A stretch of DNA of 48,009 bases. It comes from Chloroflexota bacterium. GTDB taxonomy: Bacteria > Chloroflexota > Anaerolineae > Anaerolineales > Anaerolineaceae. The stretch spans positions 1 through 48,009 of the forward strand of contig JAJXZS010000010.1 of NCBI GenBank assembly GCA_021779955.1, read 5' to 3'. The position numbers were made by a program, and so were the translations under genes. Positions 30,885 through 39,369 of the stretch are shown piece after piece. The notes beneath the pieces are model-generated. The model did not search any database, was not told the origin of the DNA, and saw only the letters and a program-made list of their open reading frames with translations. Position 1 is the stretch's first letter, and each line of letters begins with the position of its first letter.

Positions 30885-32345
30885 ATGGAATCGGCCAATT
30901 CCGAAAAGAGCCGTCCCAACTGGTTATCGCGAGCACTGCACGATGACAGTACTTCATTAGCCTTTTTCGTTGGGGCGGCAGTCTTGATCGTCCTGGGTGT
31001 GACCGAAGGGCTGATCATGGTGATCCAGTTCGTCTTCCCCGATTTTCTTGCAGGCATCCCATGGTTGGTCTTCGGCCGAATACGCCAGAGCCACACCAAC
31101 ACGGTGATGTTTGCATTCCTCTCGATGGGGCAGATGGGGTTCTGGTACTATGTCATCCCCCGACTCACCGGACGAAAACTGTATAGCGAAGCACTCGGCG
31201 TCATTTCGGCCATTCTGTGGGGTGGCGCCGTGCTCGCCGGAGTGATTCTTGAGCTGTTTGGATTCTCACAGGGTCGGGAATATGCTGAGATGATCTACGT
31301 GATCGACGTCGCGGTGATCGTCGTTTGCATATTGAACATCATCAATCTGTTCATGACCATCTCGAAACGAGTCGAGCAAAACCTCTACGTGGTTGTCTGG
31401 TACATCGCCGGCGCGCTGATGTGGTTCCCGCTGCTGTACTTCATTGGCAATGTGATGTGGAATCCTCCCTCAGGAGCGCTCACCGGCATAAACGACGCGA
31501 TCTTCAACTGGTTCTACGGGCACAATGTGCTTGGCCTTTGGTTCACTCCGGGCTTGCTCGCGGTGAGTTACTATATCGTCCCCCGTGAAACCCGCACGCC
31601 TGTCTACAGCCATTTCCTCTCCCTGATCGCCTTCTGGGGACTGGTCATATTCTACACAGGCGTCGGCGGTCACCATCTTGAATGGGCGCCGATTCCGTAT
31701 TGGCTGAAGACCATCGCAGTGGCTGAAAGCATCGGCATGTCGGTGACAATTATCGCATTTCTTTTCAACATGTGGATGACCATGCGCGGTAATTGGAACA
31801 AGGTGGGCAGCAGTCTGCCGTTGAAATTCGTGACCGTCTCCTGGCTTGCCTATGTTCTGGTCTCTTTCCAGGGCACGCAAGAGGCGCTGCGCAGCATCAA
31901 CCTGTTAACCCATTTCACCCAATATGTAACTGCACACGCACATTTGAGCCTGCTCCTGTTTGGCGCTTCGGCAGTGATGGGCGCCGCTTACTTCTGCATT
32001 CCCAAAATGCTGAACATCGCCATCTGGAGCAAGAAACTCGCCAACATCGGCTTCGTCCTCTACATTATCGGATTTTCATTCTTCTTCCTGGGATTCCTGC
32101 TGGTGGGGCTTACCCAGGGAGCCGCCTGGGTGCATATTGGCCTGCCGGTCTGGACTGTCCTGCCAGGCATCCGTCCCTACCTGGCGCTGCGTGCGGCTGG
32201 AGGCACCGTGCTTTGGTTAGGATTCATCTTCTTCGTCGTCAATATTCTCGCTACAGTGATCGTCCGCAAGCCAGTTTCGGTTCCATCCCAATCTGAAGTC
32301 AAATCCAATACCGGACTGGTACCCGACGGAACACCGGCTGATTAA
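30885..32345 (+). CDS. ccoN: cbb3-type cytochrome c oxidase catalytic subunit I (CcoN)
   Basis: A 486-residue heme-copper oxidase subunit with about twelve membrane helices; it reduces oxygen to water and helps build the proton gradient. Predicted ligands: low-spin heme b His70 (RQSHTN) and His353, high-spin heme b3 His351 (TAHAHLS), CuB His213 (YGHNV), His263 and His264 (GGHHLEW). The cross-linked tyrosine of C-family oxidases is matched by Tyr257 in the HH helix. This Tyr position and the HH context distinguish cbb3 from aa3 enzymes. AAGGAGGG precedes the ATG. It is first in a seven-gene plus-strand run with gaps of 2-19 bases or overlaps. High-affinity oxygen respiration is the family role. 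Confidence 0.93.
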   Translation: MESANSEKSRPNWLSRALHDDSTSLAFFVGAAVLIVLGVTEGLIMVIQFVFPDFLAGIPWLVFGRIRQSHTNTVMFAFLSMGQMGFWYYVIPRLTGRKLYSEALGVISAILWGGAVLAGVILELFGFSQGREYAEMIYVIDVAVIVVCILNIINLFMTISKRVEQNLYVVVWYIAGALMWFPLLYFIGNVMWNPPSGALTGINDAIFNWFYGHNVLGLWFTPGLLAVSYYIVPRETRTPVYSHFLSLIAFWGLVIFYTGVGGHHLEWAPIPYWLKTIAVAESIGMSVTIIAFLFNMWMTMRGNWNKVGSSLPLKFVTVSWLAYVLVSFQGTQEALRSINLLTHFTQYVTAHAHLSLLLFGASAVMGAAYFCIPKMLNIAIWSKKLANIGFVLYIIGFSFFFLGFLLVGLTQGAAWVHIGLPVWTVLPGIRPYLALRAAGGTVLWLGFIFFVVNILATVIVRKPVSVPSQSEVKSNTGLVPDGTPAD

Positions 32346-32356
32346 AGGAGGATAAC

Positions 32357-34351
32357 ATGAAAATGTCTTTTGCCATTATCGTCGGTGGGGCATTGTTTAT
32401 TTTCTTCGCGGTGGTCATGGTTGTCGTGTTCATCCCCGGTTGGGTGTGGACTCCACCCCAAACGATCGCAGCCCATGTCTACACCGACCAGGAACTCGTC
32501 GGCCGCAAACTTTACTTTACCAACGGTTGTGACTACTGCCACACCCAATACGTCAGATACTACGATGCCGACAACACCGGTCCCATCTCTCAGGGCGGGA
32601 ACTACGTGTTCGACAGCCCCGTAGTTCTGGGTTCGGAACGTACCGGCCCCGATCTTTCGTATATCGGGCGCAAGCGCGACTTGGCGTGGGAAATCAACCA
32701 TCTGAAAAATCCGCGCGTATATTCGCCCATGTCCATCATGCCCAACTGGTACTTCCTCTCTGATTCGGATCTCGCCGCCCTTGGCGCCTACTTGTTTGCC
32801 CTGGGCAACCGGGTAGCCGGCGAATACATGATCACAGCCCCGGTCGACTATTCGCATCTCACAAATCCGATGACGATTCCTGAAGTAACGCCCGACCCCA
32901 CCGGCGCTCCGCAAGGCTGGGCTGCCTGGACCGCAGCAGGATTGCAGGATGGCAAAACGATCTACATCGACCGCTGTCAGGTCTGTCATGGTTGCTCAGG
33001 CAACGGCCTTGGCGTTTATGCTTCAACGAAGGTGGTGACTCCTGCCGACTTCAAAGTGGAGCCCTTCCGCTACATGCCTGACGATCAATGGTTCTGGCAC
33101 GTTTCCGAAGGCATCCAGGGTTCGGTTATGCCGCCATGGCGCGAGAGTCTGACAGTAACAGAACGCTGGCAGGTGATCAATTACATCCAGCAGGAATTCG
33201 CGCAACCTGTGGAACGCGATCCGGATGAAGGCAATCCCACAGGTCAATACGCTGGAGCCACCAATCCACTGCCCCCGACCGTGGAAACGGAAGAGACCGG
33301 CAAAACAATCTTTATACGCGAATGCATGGTCTGTCATGGCGACGCCGGCGTTGGCGAGGGCATCTACAACCAGTTCATCCGTCCTCAGCCGCCCAATTTC
33401 AGCGACCACACCCACTATGGCACCATCGCCAATCCGCTATTCACCGATGCGGATTACTACTGGCGCATCAGTGAAGGCCTGCCCTGGGCTGCCATGCCCA
33501 TCTGGAAAGTCAAGTACTCGGATAACGATCGCTGGACGCTGGTCTACTACATCCGCGTGAACCTCACCCAGACGCTTCCCCGCCCGGATGTGGTTGGCGC
33601 ACAGGAGTATCCTCCGATCTACCTGGCCCAGACTGCGCCTGTAAACATGACGGCCAACGATGCCGATGTCGGGGATGCAAGCCAATTGGTTTACAGCGCT
33701 CCCGACCCGGAACTGGGCAAAGTGATCTTTACCACATTCTGTGCCGAATGCCACGGCTCAGATGGACTGGGAAACGGGTGGAATGCCCAATTCCTCGATA
33801 TCAAGCCCGCGAACTTCACCAACCCGGATGTCGCCGGATTGGGTGAAGGCGACTGGTATGCGCGCGTCAGCCTTGGATTACAAAACTCGGCGATGCCTAC
33901 CTGGGGTGAATGGCTGCCAGAGCAGAACCGCTGGGACGCCATATCCTTCATACAAAAATTCATCATCACTGCAAATCCAACCGGAACGGCGACTTTTGTG
34001 CCCAGCGTTTACACCCAGAACGGCGGCAAGGTACAGACGCTGTACATCACCTTGAGCCAGGCAGATTGGACCGCAGAAGGCAATACCATCGATACCACGA
34101 ACGGCGCCAATGTCTACACCCAATACTGCGCAGCCTGCCATGGTGACAAGGGAGCAGGCCTTACGGCTGCCACCACATTGGCAGGATTGGCATATCCGTC
34201 TCCCTTCCCTGCGAATATGCCTCAATCTTACGTCTACCAGCAGATCTGGTCCGGCATCCCCAATTCATTGATGCCTTCATTCAAGCCGCTGCTTCAACCG
34301 TCGGATGTTTGGGATCTGGTCGTCTACCTCGTCGGCAACAACACCCAATAA
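32357..34351 (+). CDS. Pentaheme CcoO/CcoP-like fused cytochrome c subunit of the cbb3-type oxidase
   Basis: A 664-residue membrane-anchored multiheme cytochrome. One N-terminal helix (about 5-26) is followed by a CcoO-like domain with GRKLYFTNGCDYCHTQYVR (heme at 58-62), TGPDLSYIGRKRDLAW and SIMPNWYFLS. Four further cytochrome c domains follow, with CQVCH (207-211), CMVCH (323-327), CAECH (462-466) and CAACH (591-595). Each has a downstream MP axial-ligand motif (VMPPW, AMPIW, AMPTW, LMPSF). Canonical cbb3 enzymes use a monoheme CcoO and a separate diheme CcoP; here both roles and two extra hemes appear in one chain. The ribosome site AAAGGAGG overlaps the ccoN stop. It would carry electrons to CcoN on the outer face. 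Confidence 0.9.
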   Translation: MKMSFAIIVGGALFIFFAVVMVVVFIPGWVWTPPQTIAAHVYTDQELVGRKLYFTNGCDYCHTQYVRYYDADNTGPISQGGNYVFDSPVVLGSERTGPDLSYIGRKRDLAWEINHLKNPRVYSPMSIMPNWYFLSDSDLAALGAYLFALGNRVAGEYMITAPVDYSHLTNPMTIPEVTPDPTGAPQGWAAWTAAGLQDGKTIYIDRCQVCHGCSGNGLGVYASTKVVTPADFKVEPFRYMPDDQWFWHVSEGIQGSVMPPWRESLTVTERWQVINYIQQEFAQPVERDPDEGNPTGQYAGATNPLPPTVETEETGKTIFIRECMVCHGDAGVGEGIYNQFIRPQPPNFSDHTHYGTIANPLFTDADYYWRISEGLPWAAMPIWKVKYSDNDRWTLVYYIRVNLTQTLPRPDVVGAQEYPPIYLAQTAPVNMTANDADVGDASQLVYSAPDPELGKVIFTTFCAECHGSDGLGNGWNAQFLDIKPANFTNPDVAGLGEGDWYARVSLGLQNSAMPTWGEWLPEQNRWDAISFIQKFIITANPTGTATFVPSVYTQNGGKVQTLYITLSQADWTAEGNTIDTTNGANVYTQYCAACHGDKGAGLTAATTLAGLAYPSPFPANMPQSYVYQQIWSGIPNSLMPSFKPLLQPSDVWDLVVYLVGNNTQ

Positions 34352-34362
34352 GGAGGTTGATC

Positions 34363-34575
34363 ATGCCAATCGGATACGTTCTGTTCATCGCCTGGATGGC
34401 AATGGAAATCGTGGTGGTCATCGGTTCCATCGTTTGGAGTGTGGAAAACGGCCAGTGGAAGAATATTGAAAAGGCCAAGTACACCATGCTTGAAGATCGA
34501 GAGCCCGCTCCATGGCCTGGTCGTGAACACACCAATCCTGAAGCGCCGCATAAGGTCAGGCCGGCGAAGGGATAG
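34363..34575 (+). CDS. CcoS-like small cbb3 oxidase protein
   Basis: A 70-residue protein with one N-terminal helix (GYVLFIAWMAMEIVVVIGSI) followed by WSVENGQWKNIEKAKYTMLEDRE. That tail matches the CcoS pattern WAVxxGQxDDLExxxxxIL-D. CcoS helps to assemble cbb3 oxidases, probably in copper or heme b loading. In most genomes ccoS follows ccoI; here it lies straight after the cytochrome subunit, 11 bases away, so a structural role like that of CcoQ is also possible. AGGAGG precedes the ATG at 34363. Confidence 0.65.
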   Translation: MPIGYVLFIAWMAMEIVVVIGSIVWSVENGQWKNIEKAKYTMLEDREPAPWPGREHTNPEAPHKVRPAKG

Positions 34576-34591
34576 ACCAAGGAGGTCAAGA

Positions 34592-34960
34592 ATGGCATTG
34601 AATGTTTTGAATATATGGGGTGAGATCTTTGGAATCGCCGGTGGCGCGCTGATCTTGATCATCTTCTCGGTCACCTTTTATCCTCTCGTAACGCGGTATC
34701 GGATGCCGCCGAAGCAAATCGAAGAGACCGGGCAAACCGAATCTGAAAGCGTGAAACCTGCCCGGCGCGGCGAACTCGAAGTGGAAAAGATACGGGCAAG
34801 CGATTATGTCGAGAGCTTCAACGGCGATATTACCGGTGGCCGGGGCGCAATCCCTCTGGTAGTGGCTATTTTTGTCATCGGGCTGATCGTGTGGTGGGCC
34901 GCTTACCTTGTGACAAACTGGTCGCAATACCTCTGGTCGGTTCGATCCTTCTGGAGATAG
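34592..34960 (+). CDS. Two-helix membrane protein of the oxidase operon, function unknown
   Basis: A 122-residue protein. Helix 1 (about 9-32) and helix 2 (AIPLVVAIFVIGLIVWWAAYLV) flank a charged middle of some 50 residues. The second half (DYVESFNGDITGGRGAIPL, then the Trp-rich helix and NWSQYLWS) loosely recalls the FixP/CcoP N-terminal anchor, though no heme motif is present. Since the fused cytochrome lacks a CcoP anchor, this could supply that contact with CcoN. AAGGAGG precedes the ATG. It lies 16 bases after the CcoS-like gene. I do not recognise a named family with confidence. Confidence 0.6.
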   Translation: MALNVLNIWGEIFGIAGGALILIIFSVTFYPLVTRYRMPPKQIEETGQTESESVKPARRGELEVEKIRASDYVESFNGDITGGRGAIPLVVAIFVIGLIVWWAAYLVTNWSQYLWSVRSFWR

Positions 34961-34970
34961 GAGAATTGAC

Positions 34971-35294
34971 ATGACCTATATCTTCCAAACCTCTTTTGAT
35001 CTCCGTTCAGACGACGCCGACCAGTTGCGCATTGGTAAAAGCATGGGGACATCTCTCGCCTGGCTCAAAGCATTCCTGCCTGGTGAGCCGGGTTTTGTCA
35101 ACGCCAGGGCAATCGTCTCGATGACTCAGAACGAGCACTCGCATGTCATCTTTGAGACCAGTTGGGACGACTGGGAAGCGCTGGAAACGCACCTCAACCA
35201 ATCTGCTTATGCTGAACAAAAGATGCTCAAGAAATTCGAACTCGACATCGAGCCCATCGATTTGACAACGACCATCTACGAGGAAGTGGGGTAA
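34971..35294 (+). CDS. ABM-type dimeric alpha/beta-barrel protein in the oxidase operon
   Basis: A 107-residue soluble protein resembling the antibiotic-biosynthesis-monooxygenase (ABM) or heme-degrading-type ferredoxin-like fold. The pattern is an initial strand, a helix, GFVNARAIVSM, then HVIFETSWDDWEALETHLNQ, typical of the family. Some relatives bind or degrade heme, but the His/Asn/Trp set used by IsdG-type enzymes is not evident. AGGAGA precedes the ATG. It sits 10 bases after the preceding oxidase gene and ends two bases before the next frame. Function in the oxidase unit unknown; handling of heme or a quinone is speculation. Confidence 0.6.
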   Translation: MTYIFQTSFDLRSDDADQLRIGKSMGTSLAWLKAFLPGEPGFVNARAIVSMTQNEHSHVIFETSWDDWEALETHLNQSAYAEQKMLKKFELDIEPIDLTTTIYEEVG

Positions 35295-35296
35295 AC

Positions 35297-36007
35297 CTGG
35301 CAGCATTTTCCGGACTCATCACAGCCCTGCTTCTGGCAGGCCTCGTCGGAAGCGTGGGGCATTGCATTGGTATGTGCGGGCCATTATTGATCATGGTAGG
35401 AGCCCGCTATCCCAGGCAGGGGATAGCGGCAACCCCATATCACGTGGTTTATCACGTTACCCGCATCCTTGTCTACGCCGTTTTGGGGTTTATTTCAGGC
35501 GCAATCGGTGGGGCGCTGGATCAACTTGCATTTGCAGCCAAAATCCCGGGGGTGATCAGCATGGTTTTCGGGGCAATTGTGATCGTGTTTGGCCTCAGTT
35601 ACCTCGGCTGGCTGCCGTTTTGGAAACGCTCGATCGGATCTGGCGGTTGGTGGACAAGCAGCCTTAAATCCGTGATGAAGGCTTCAGGATGGCAGAATTC
35701 GCTCATCCTGGGAGGGCTAAACGGCATCCTGCCGTGCGGCCTTGTATATGAATCTTTGTTGATCGCAGGCGCGTCAGGAAACCCCTGGGTTGGCGCGCTT
35801 GGCATGTTCACCTTCGGGCTCGCCACCCTCCCTGCCCTGGTGGTCTTCGGCGTCGGCGCGCAGATGATTTCGCTTAAGGTCCGCAAATACCTCTTCTGGG
35901 CAGGAGGAGTGTTTGTGATCCTTATCGGCATCCTTCTGATCCTGCGCGGGGTCAGAGGCCTGGGTGTTGGATCTTTGTCGTTCTCTATCATCGGGATTCC
36001 GCTGTGA
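35297..36007 (+). CDS. TauE/SafE (UreH_2-type) membrane protein, probable copper-related cbb3 biogenesis factor
   Basis: A 236-residue polytopic membrane protein. The family mark GSVGHCIGMCGPLL comes in helix 1, and NGILPCGLVYESLL in a later helix; the cysteines are those thought to handle metal in this family, often found beside ccoI. The first helix (FSGLITALLLAGLVGSVGHC) starts upstream of the GTG at 35354, so that GTG is too late. The nearest upstream start-like codon is CTG at 35297, two bases after the previous stop and some ten bases after GAGGAAG. I therefore give 35297, with doubt about the initiating codon. The gene overlaps the CcoI-type ATPase by four bases (GTGA). Confidence 0.75.
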   Translation: MAAFSGLITALLLAGLVGSVGHCIGMCGPLLIMVGARYPRQGIAATPYHVVYHVTRILVYAVLGFISGAIGGALDQLAFAAKIPGVISMVFGAIVIVFGLSYLGWLPFWKRSIGSGGWWTSSLKSVMKASGWQNSLILGGLNGILPCGLVYESLLIAGASGNPWVGALGMFTFGLATLPALVVFGVGAQMISLKVRKYLFWAGGVFVILIGILLILRGVRGLGVGSLSFSIIGIPL

Positions 36008-38391
36008 GCGAAGGCCGCTGTGACCTTTGCGGGCTTCCCCTGCCGAGGGAACCCATCCATCTGCAATCCGGCGATCCAACCAGACTCTTCTGCTGTGAAG
36101 GATGTGCCCGCGTCTACGAGGTGGCTCGCGACACGGGCATGTTGGATATCGTCCTTGCCCAAACGGGCGTTGCTGCAAAGAAGCCCCCTGTTCAGACAAA
36201 ACCGGCGCAGGTTACCAAAGAAACAGCCTTCTTCGATCTCAACGGTATGTGGTGCGCAGGTTGCGCCCTCGCGGCTGAACGCGTGCTTGCCAACAACCGC
36301 GGCGTGATGGATGTGTCCGTCAGCTTTGCAGCAGAACAGGGCCGCATGGAATATGATGCAAACCAGGTCGATGCTGCCGAATTGCTCAAAAGACTGGCTC
36401 CACTGGGCTATCGCGCCACGATCACGTCGTCAAAAGAAAAAACAGAAAAAGAGCGTTTTCAAAATCGGGTGGGCCTCCAACTCATCGCCGCTACAGCCTT
36501 CGGCATGGAGATTATGGTGCTCTACCTGGTTCAGCTCTATCCAGCCTACTCGCTTGGGCTGTACGACACAGTGACCATCCGGCGCATCCAGTTCATCGTC
36601 TGGGCGCTCACCACTCCCGTAGTCTTTTATGGCGGCTCCACGTTCCTGGTCGGCGCGTGGCGGGCGCTGCGCGCCAGAACCGTCGGCATGGACACGCTGG
36701 TCGCATTGGGGGTGCTGGCTTCTTATTCCTACAGCGCGTATGTCACCATTACCGGAATCGGCCAGACGTATTTCGATTCGTCCTCCATGATCGTCAACTT
36801 CATCCTCATCGGGCGCTATTTGGAAAACGTTGGGGGTGCTCAAGCGCGCAAGGATTTGCGTTCTCTCCTTCGCCTGCAGCCCTCGCTCGCCTGGCGCAAG
36901 TCTGATGCGGGATGGGCCCAGGTAGCGGCGGATTCGCTCGTCATTGGCGATACGATCATGGTCAAACCCGGCGAGCGGATCCCTGCGGATGCCAGGATTA
37001 TCGAGGGCGACGCAACTCTCGATGAATCCATGTTGACCGGGGAATCTCAGCCGGTCGCGCGCGGTACCGGCGATCCAGTGTATGCCGGTACCATCATCCA
37101 TGAAGGTGCTCTCACCGCATCCGTCGTCCTTCCCCCCGGAAAAACCAGGCTTTCGCAAATCGCAGATCTGGTTTCAAAAACGCTCAGCCAGAAGCCGCAT
37201 ATTCAGCGCCTGGCAGATCAGGCGTCCACTTATTTTGCCTTAGCCATTATCTTTCTTGCTGCTGCCACCTTTGCGGGCTGGTACTTGAGGACGAATTCCT
37301 TCGCAAATGCGCTCCTGGCATCCGTAGCCGTACTGGTCGTCGCCTGCCCGTGCGCGCTTGGCCTGGCCACCCCGCTGAGTATGGCAGTGACCATGGGAGC
37401 CGCGGCTCAAAAGGGCATACTCATTCGTTCTCCTGAAGCGCTGGAAACATCTTCCTCGATCGAAAAATTCGTCTTCGACAAGACAGGCACCCTCACGCGC
37501 GGTACTCTTTCGGTGGTGGATGTGATTCCGCTCCCGGGGACAGATATTTCCAGGGACACCCTACTGCAAATTGCAGCGTCCGTGGAGCAATTCTCCGAAC
37601 ATCCGCTTGCATCTGCCATTGTCCGCGCGAGCAGCCTGCCCTTACTCTTTGCCACCGAGTTTGTATCACTTCGTGGAGCCGGTGCTTCGGCAAAAGTCGC
37701 CTCCGATCCTCCGCAGCGGGTATCCGTCGGCTCGATGCGATTTGTTTCAATTGAACCGGAATCCCAGGCCGACAAATTTGCGGCCCCTTTTGCCTCCAGG
37801 GGCAATACGGTTGTTTGGATAGCTCTCGATGGGACGCCCGCCGGCTTCATCGCCTTGATGGATGTCCCCAACTCGACCGCCAGTTCCGCCCTCGAGCAGC
37901 TGCAGAAACAGGGCATTCAGACGGTAATGCTCTCGGGCGACACTCCACTCGCTGCGGCATCGATTGCCAAAGAACTCGGGATGGACGCCTATGAAGGCAG
38001 CTGCACACCTGAAGAGAAAGCCGCGAAGATCAAAGAATGGCAGGATCACGGCGAAGCTGTGGGCATGGCCGGCGACGGCGTCAATGATGCGCCGGCGCTG
38101 GCTCAGGCGAACTTGAGCATCACCGTCGCAGGCGGCTCGGATATCTCGGGCAGGGCTTCCGACCTTGTGCTTACCCGCGCCGATCTCACGCTCATCCCAT
38201 GGTTCCTGGACCTTTCGAAGCACACCCGCAATTCCATTCTTCAAAACCTGGGGTGGGCTTTTGCCTACAACCTGGTGGCAGTTCCACTTGCCATGATCGG
38301 CCGGATCAGCCCTGTCATCGCAGCCATCACCATGGCTGTAAGCAGCCTGATCGTCGTCCTCAACTCCCTGCGCCTGAGGGCGTATCACTAA
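36004..38391 (+). CDS. ccoI: CcoI/FixI-type copper P1B ATPase
   Basis: A 795-residue copper pump that loads copper for oxidase assembly. An N-terminal zinc-finger-like module (CDLCGLPLP, FCCEGCARVYE) is followed by a heavy-metal domain with GMWCAGCALAAERVL (Cys84, Cys87). The membrane metal site is CPC at 448-450 (CPCALGLATP), phosphorylation Asp492 in DKTGTLT, actuator TGES, SEHP, and [10 protein letters not shown]. This domain order is typical of CcoI/FixI. The start is GTG at 36004, inside the stop of the previous gene, so translation is coupled. Last gene of the oxidase operon. It differs from the CPH pump elsewhere in this window, which lacks the N-terminal cysteine domains. Confidence 0.92.
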   Translation: MSEGRCDLCGLPLPREPIHLQSGDPTRLFCCEGCARVYEVARDTGMLDIVLAQTGVAAKKPPVQTKPAQVTKETAFFDLNGMWCAGCALAAERVLANNRGVMDVSVSFAAEQGRMEYDANQVDAAELLKRLAPLGYRATITSSKEKTEKERFQNRVGLQLIAATAFGMEIMVLYLVQLYPAYSLGLYDTVTIRRIQFIVWALTTPVVFYGGSTFLVGAWRALRARTVGMDTLVALGVLASYSYSAYVTITGIGQTYFDSSSMIVNFILIGRYLENVGGAQARKDLRSLLRLQPSLAWRKSDAGWAQVAADSLVIGDTIMVKPGERIPADARIIEGDATLDESMLTGESQPVARGTGDPVYAGTIIHEGALTASVVLPPGKTRLSQIADLVSKTLSQKPHIQRLADQASTYFALAIIFLAAATFAGWYLRTNSFANALLASVAVLVVACPCALGLATPLSMAVTMGAAAQKGILIRSPEALETSSSIEKFVFDKTGTLTRGTLSVVDVIPLPGTDISRDTLLQIAASVEQFSEHPLASAIVRASSLPLLFATEFVSLRGAGASAKVASDPPQRVSVGSMRFVSIEPESQADKFAAPFASRGNTVVWIALDGTPAGFIALMDVPNSTASSALEQLQKQGIQTVMLSGDTPLAAASIAKELGMDAYEGSCTPEEKAAKIKEWQDHGEAVGMAGDGVNDAPALAQANLSITVAGGSDISGRASDLVLTRADLTLIPWFLDLSKHTRNSILQNLGWAFAYNLVAVPLAMIGRISPVIAAITMAVSSLIVVLNSLRLRAYH

Positions 38392-38550
38392 TGGTCAACA
38401 TTCTCGTCCTTACCAGACAAATGATGATTGCCATGAAGCAACAGCGGATTTGAACTCGGTTTTTGCCAAATCGGCCAAATCGTCTACAATGAAGGTGGTC
38501 AACCTTTCGTCTCATCAAAATCTGCAAAACTACATATTCATATAAGAGGT

Positions 38551-39288
38551 ATGGCTATGGCCGGTACCGTTTGTGTGATCGACGATGATGTGGTGCACGC
38601 ATCGATTGGTCAGATTCTCCATTCAGCAGGATTCGATTACCTGCCTGCCTCTTTACATTCCCTCACCGCGGCGATTACAGCCAATCCTCAGATCATTGCT
38701 TTTCTGGTTGATGCAACTCCCGACCCCAAAGCTGCAGTCAAATGCTGCCAGATGATCCGCAAGATCAGCGCTGCGCCCATCCTGGTTGTGCTCTCGCCTG
38801 ATGAAAATCCCGATCTTCATGAGATTCTTTCTTCAGGCGCAGATGATTTCGTCATGCTGCCGGTACGCCCATCCGAACTACTTCTCCGGCTTAATGTGCT
38901 CCTCAAGAGGAAGAAAGAAGCCAACAGGTCGCATCCAAAGAAAGTATTGGGTTGCGGCGAACTGGTCATTGACGTGAAGGATCACCGGCTTTGGAAAGGC
39001 GGCGAAGAAATCACCATCAGCCCCCTCTGCTTCCAGATTCTGGCCTATTTTATGGAGCACATCGGCGAAGCGGTGACCAAGAGTGACCTTGTCCATCATG
39101 TTTGGCGCTACTCTACTGCCGCGGAAACCTCGAATTTGGTCGAAACAGGGATTGCCAGGTTGCGCAAGGAACTGGGTGAGACGCCGAATAATCCGGTTTA
39201 TATCCACACTGTTTGGGGAAAGGGGTATCGTTTCGAGTCAAAGCCTTTGTCTGAATCGGCGCAGGGCAAAGCCGATCCCTCTGCTTGA
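38551..39288 (+). CDS. OmpR/PhoB-type response regulator with altered receiver
   Basis: A 245-residue regulator. The receiver (1-118) has the acidic patch DDD at 11-13 and a candidate phosphoacceptor Asp54 (FLVDATPDP), but the conserved Lys before Pro is Leu103 (FVMLPVRPSEL), so phosphorylation signalling may be changed or lost. Residues about 135-230 form a winged-helix DNA-binding domain (ITISPLCFQILAYFMEH, IARLRKELGE, IHTVWGKGYRF). No histidine kinase is near, so it is an orphan. AAGAGG touches the ATG at 38551, so the second ATG at 38557 may be the real start. It follows the oxidase operon by 160 bases and could relate to it. Confidence 0.85.
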   Translation: MAMAGTVCVIDDDVVHASIGQILHSAGFDYLPASLHSLTAAITANPQIIAFLVDATPDPKAAVKCCQMIRKISAAPILVVLSPDENPDLHEILSSGADDFVMLPVRPSELLLRLNVLLKRKKEANRSHPKKVLGCGELVIDVKDHRLWKGGEEITISPLCFQILAYFMEHIGEAVTKSDLVHHVWRYSTAAETSNLVETGIARLRKELGETPNNPVYIHTVWGKGYRFESKPLSESAQGKADPSA

Positions 39289-39314
39289 GGATATCCGCCA
39301 GACATACAAAATAA

Positions 39315-39338
39315 ACAGGACGGGGTCTCCCGTCCTGT
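39315..39338. terminator. Terminator between the response regulator and beta-helix genes
   Basis: Perfect 10-bp stem ACAGGACGGG/CCCGTCCTGT (39315-39324 with 39329-39338). The minus-strand exit is T-rich (TTTATTTTG), the plus-strand exit less so (TCGCTTTCC). It serves the convergent genes on both sides, better on the minus strand. Confidence 0.75.
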
Positions 39339-39369
39339 TCGCTTTCCTGGTGATTGCCAATTGACTTTA

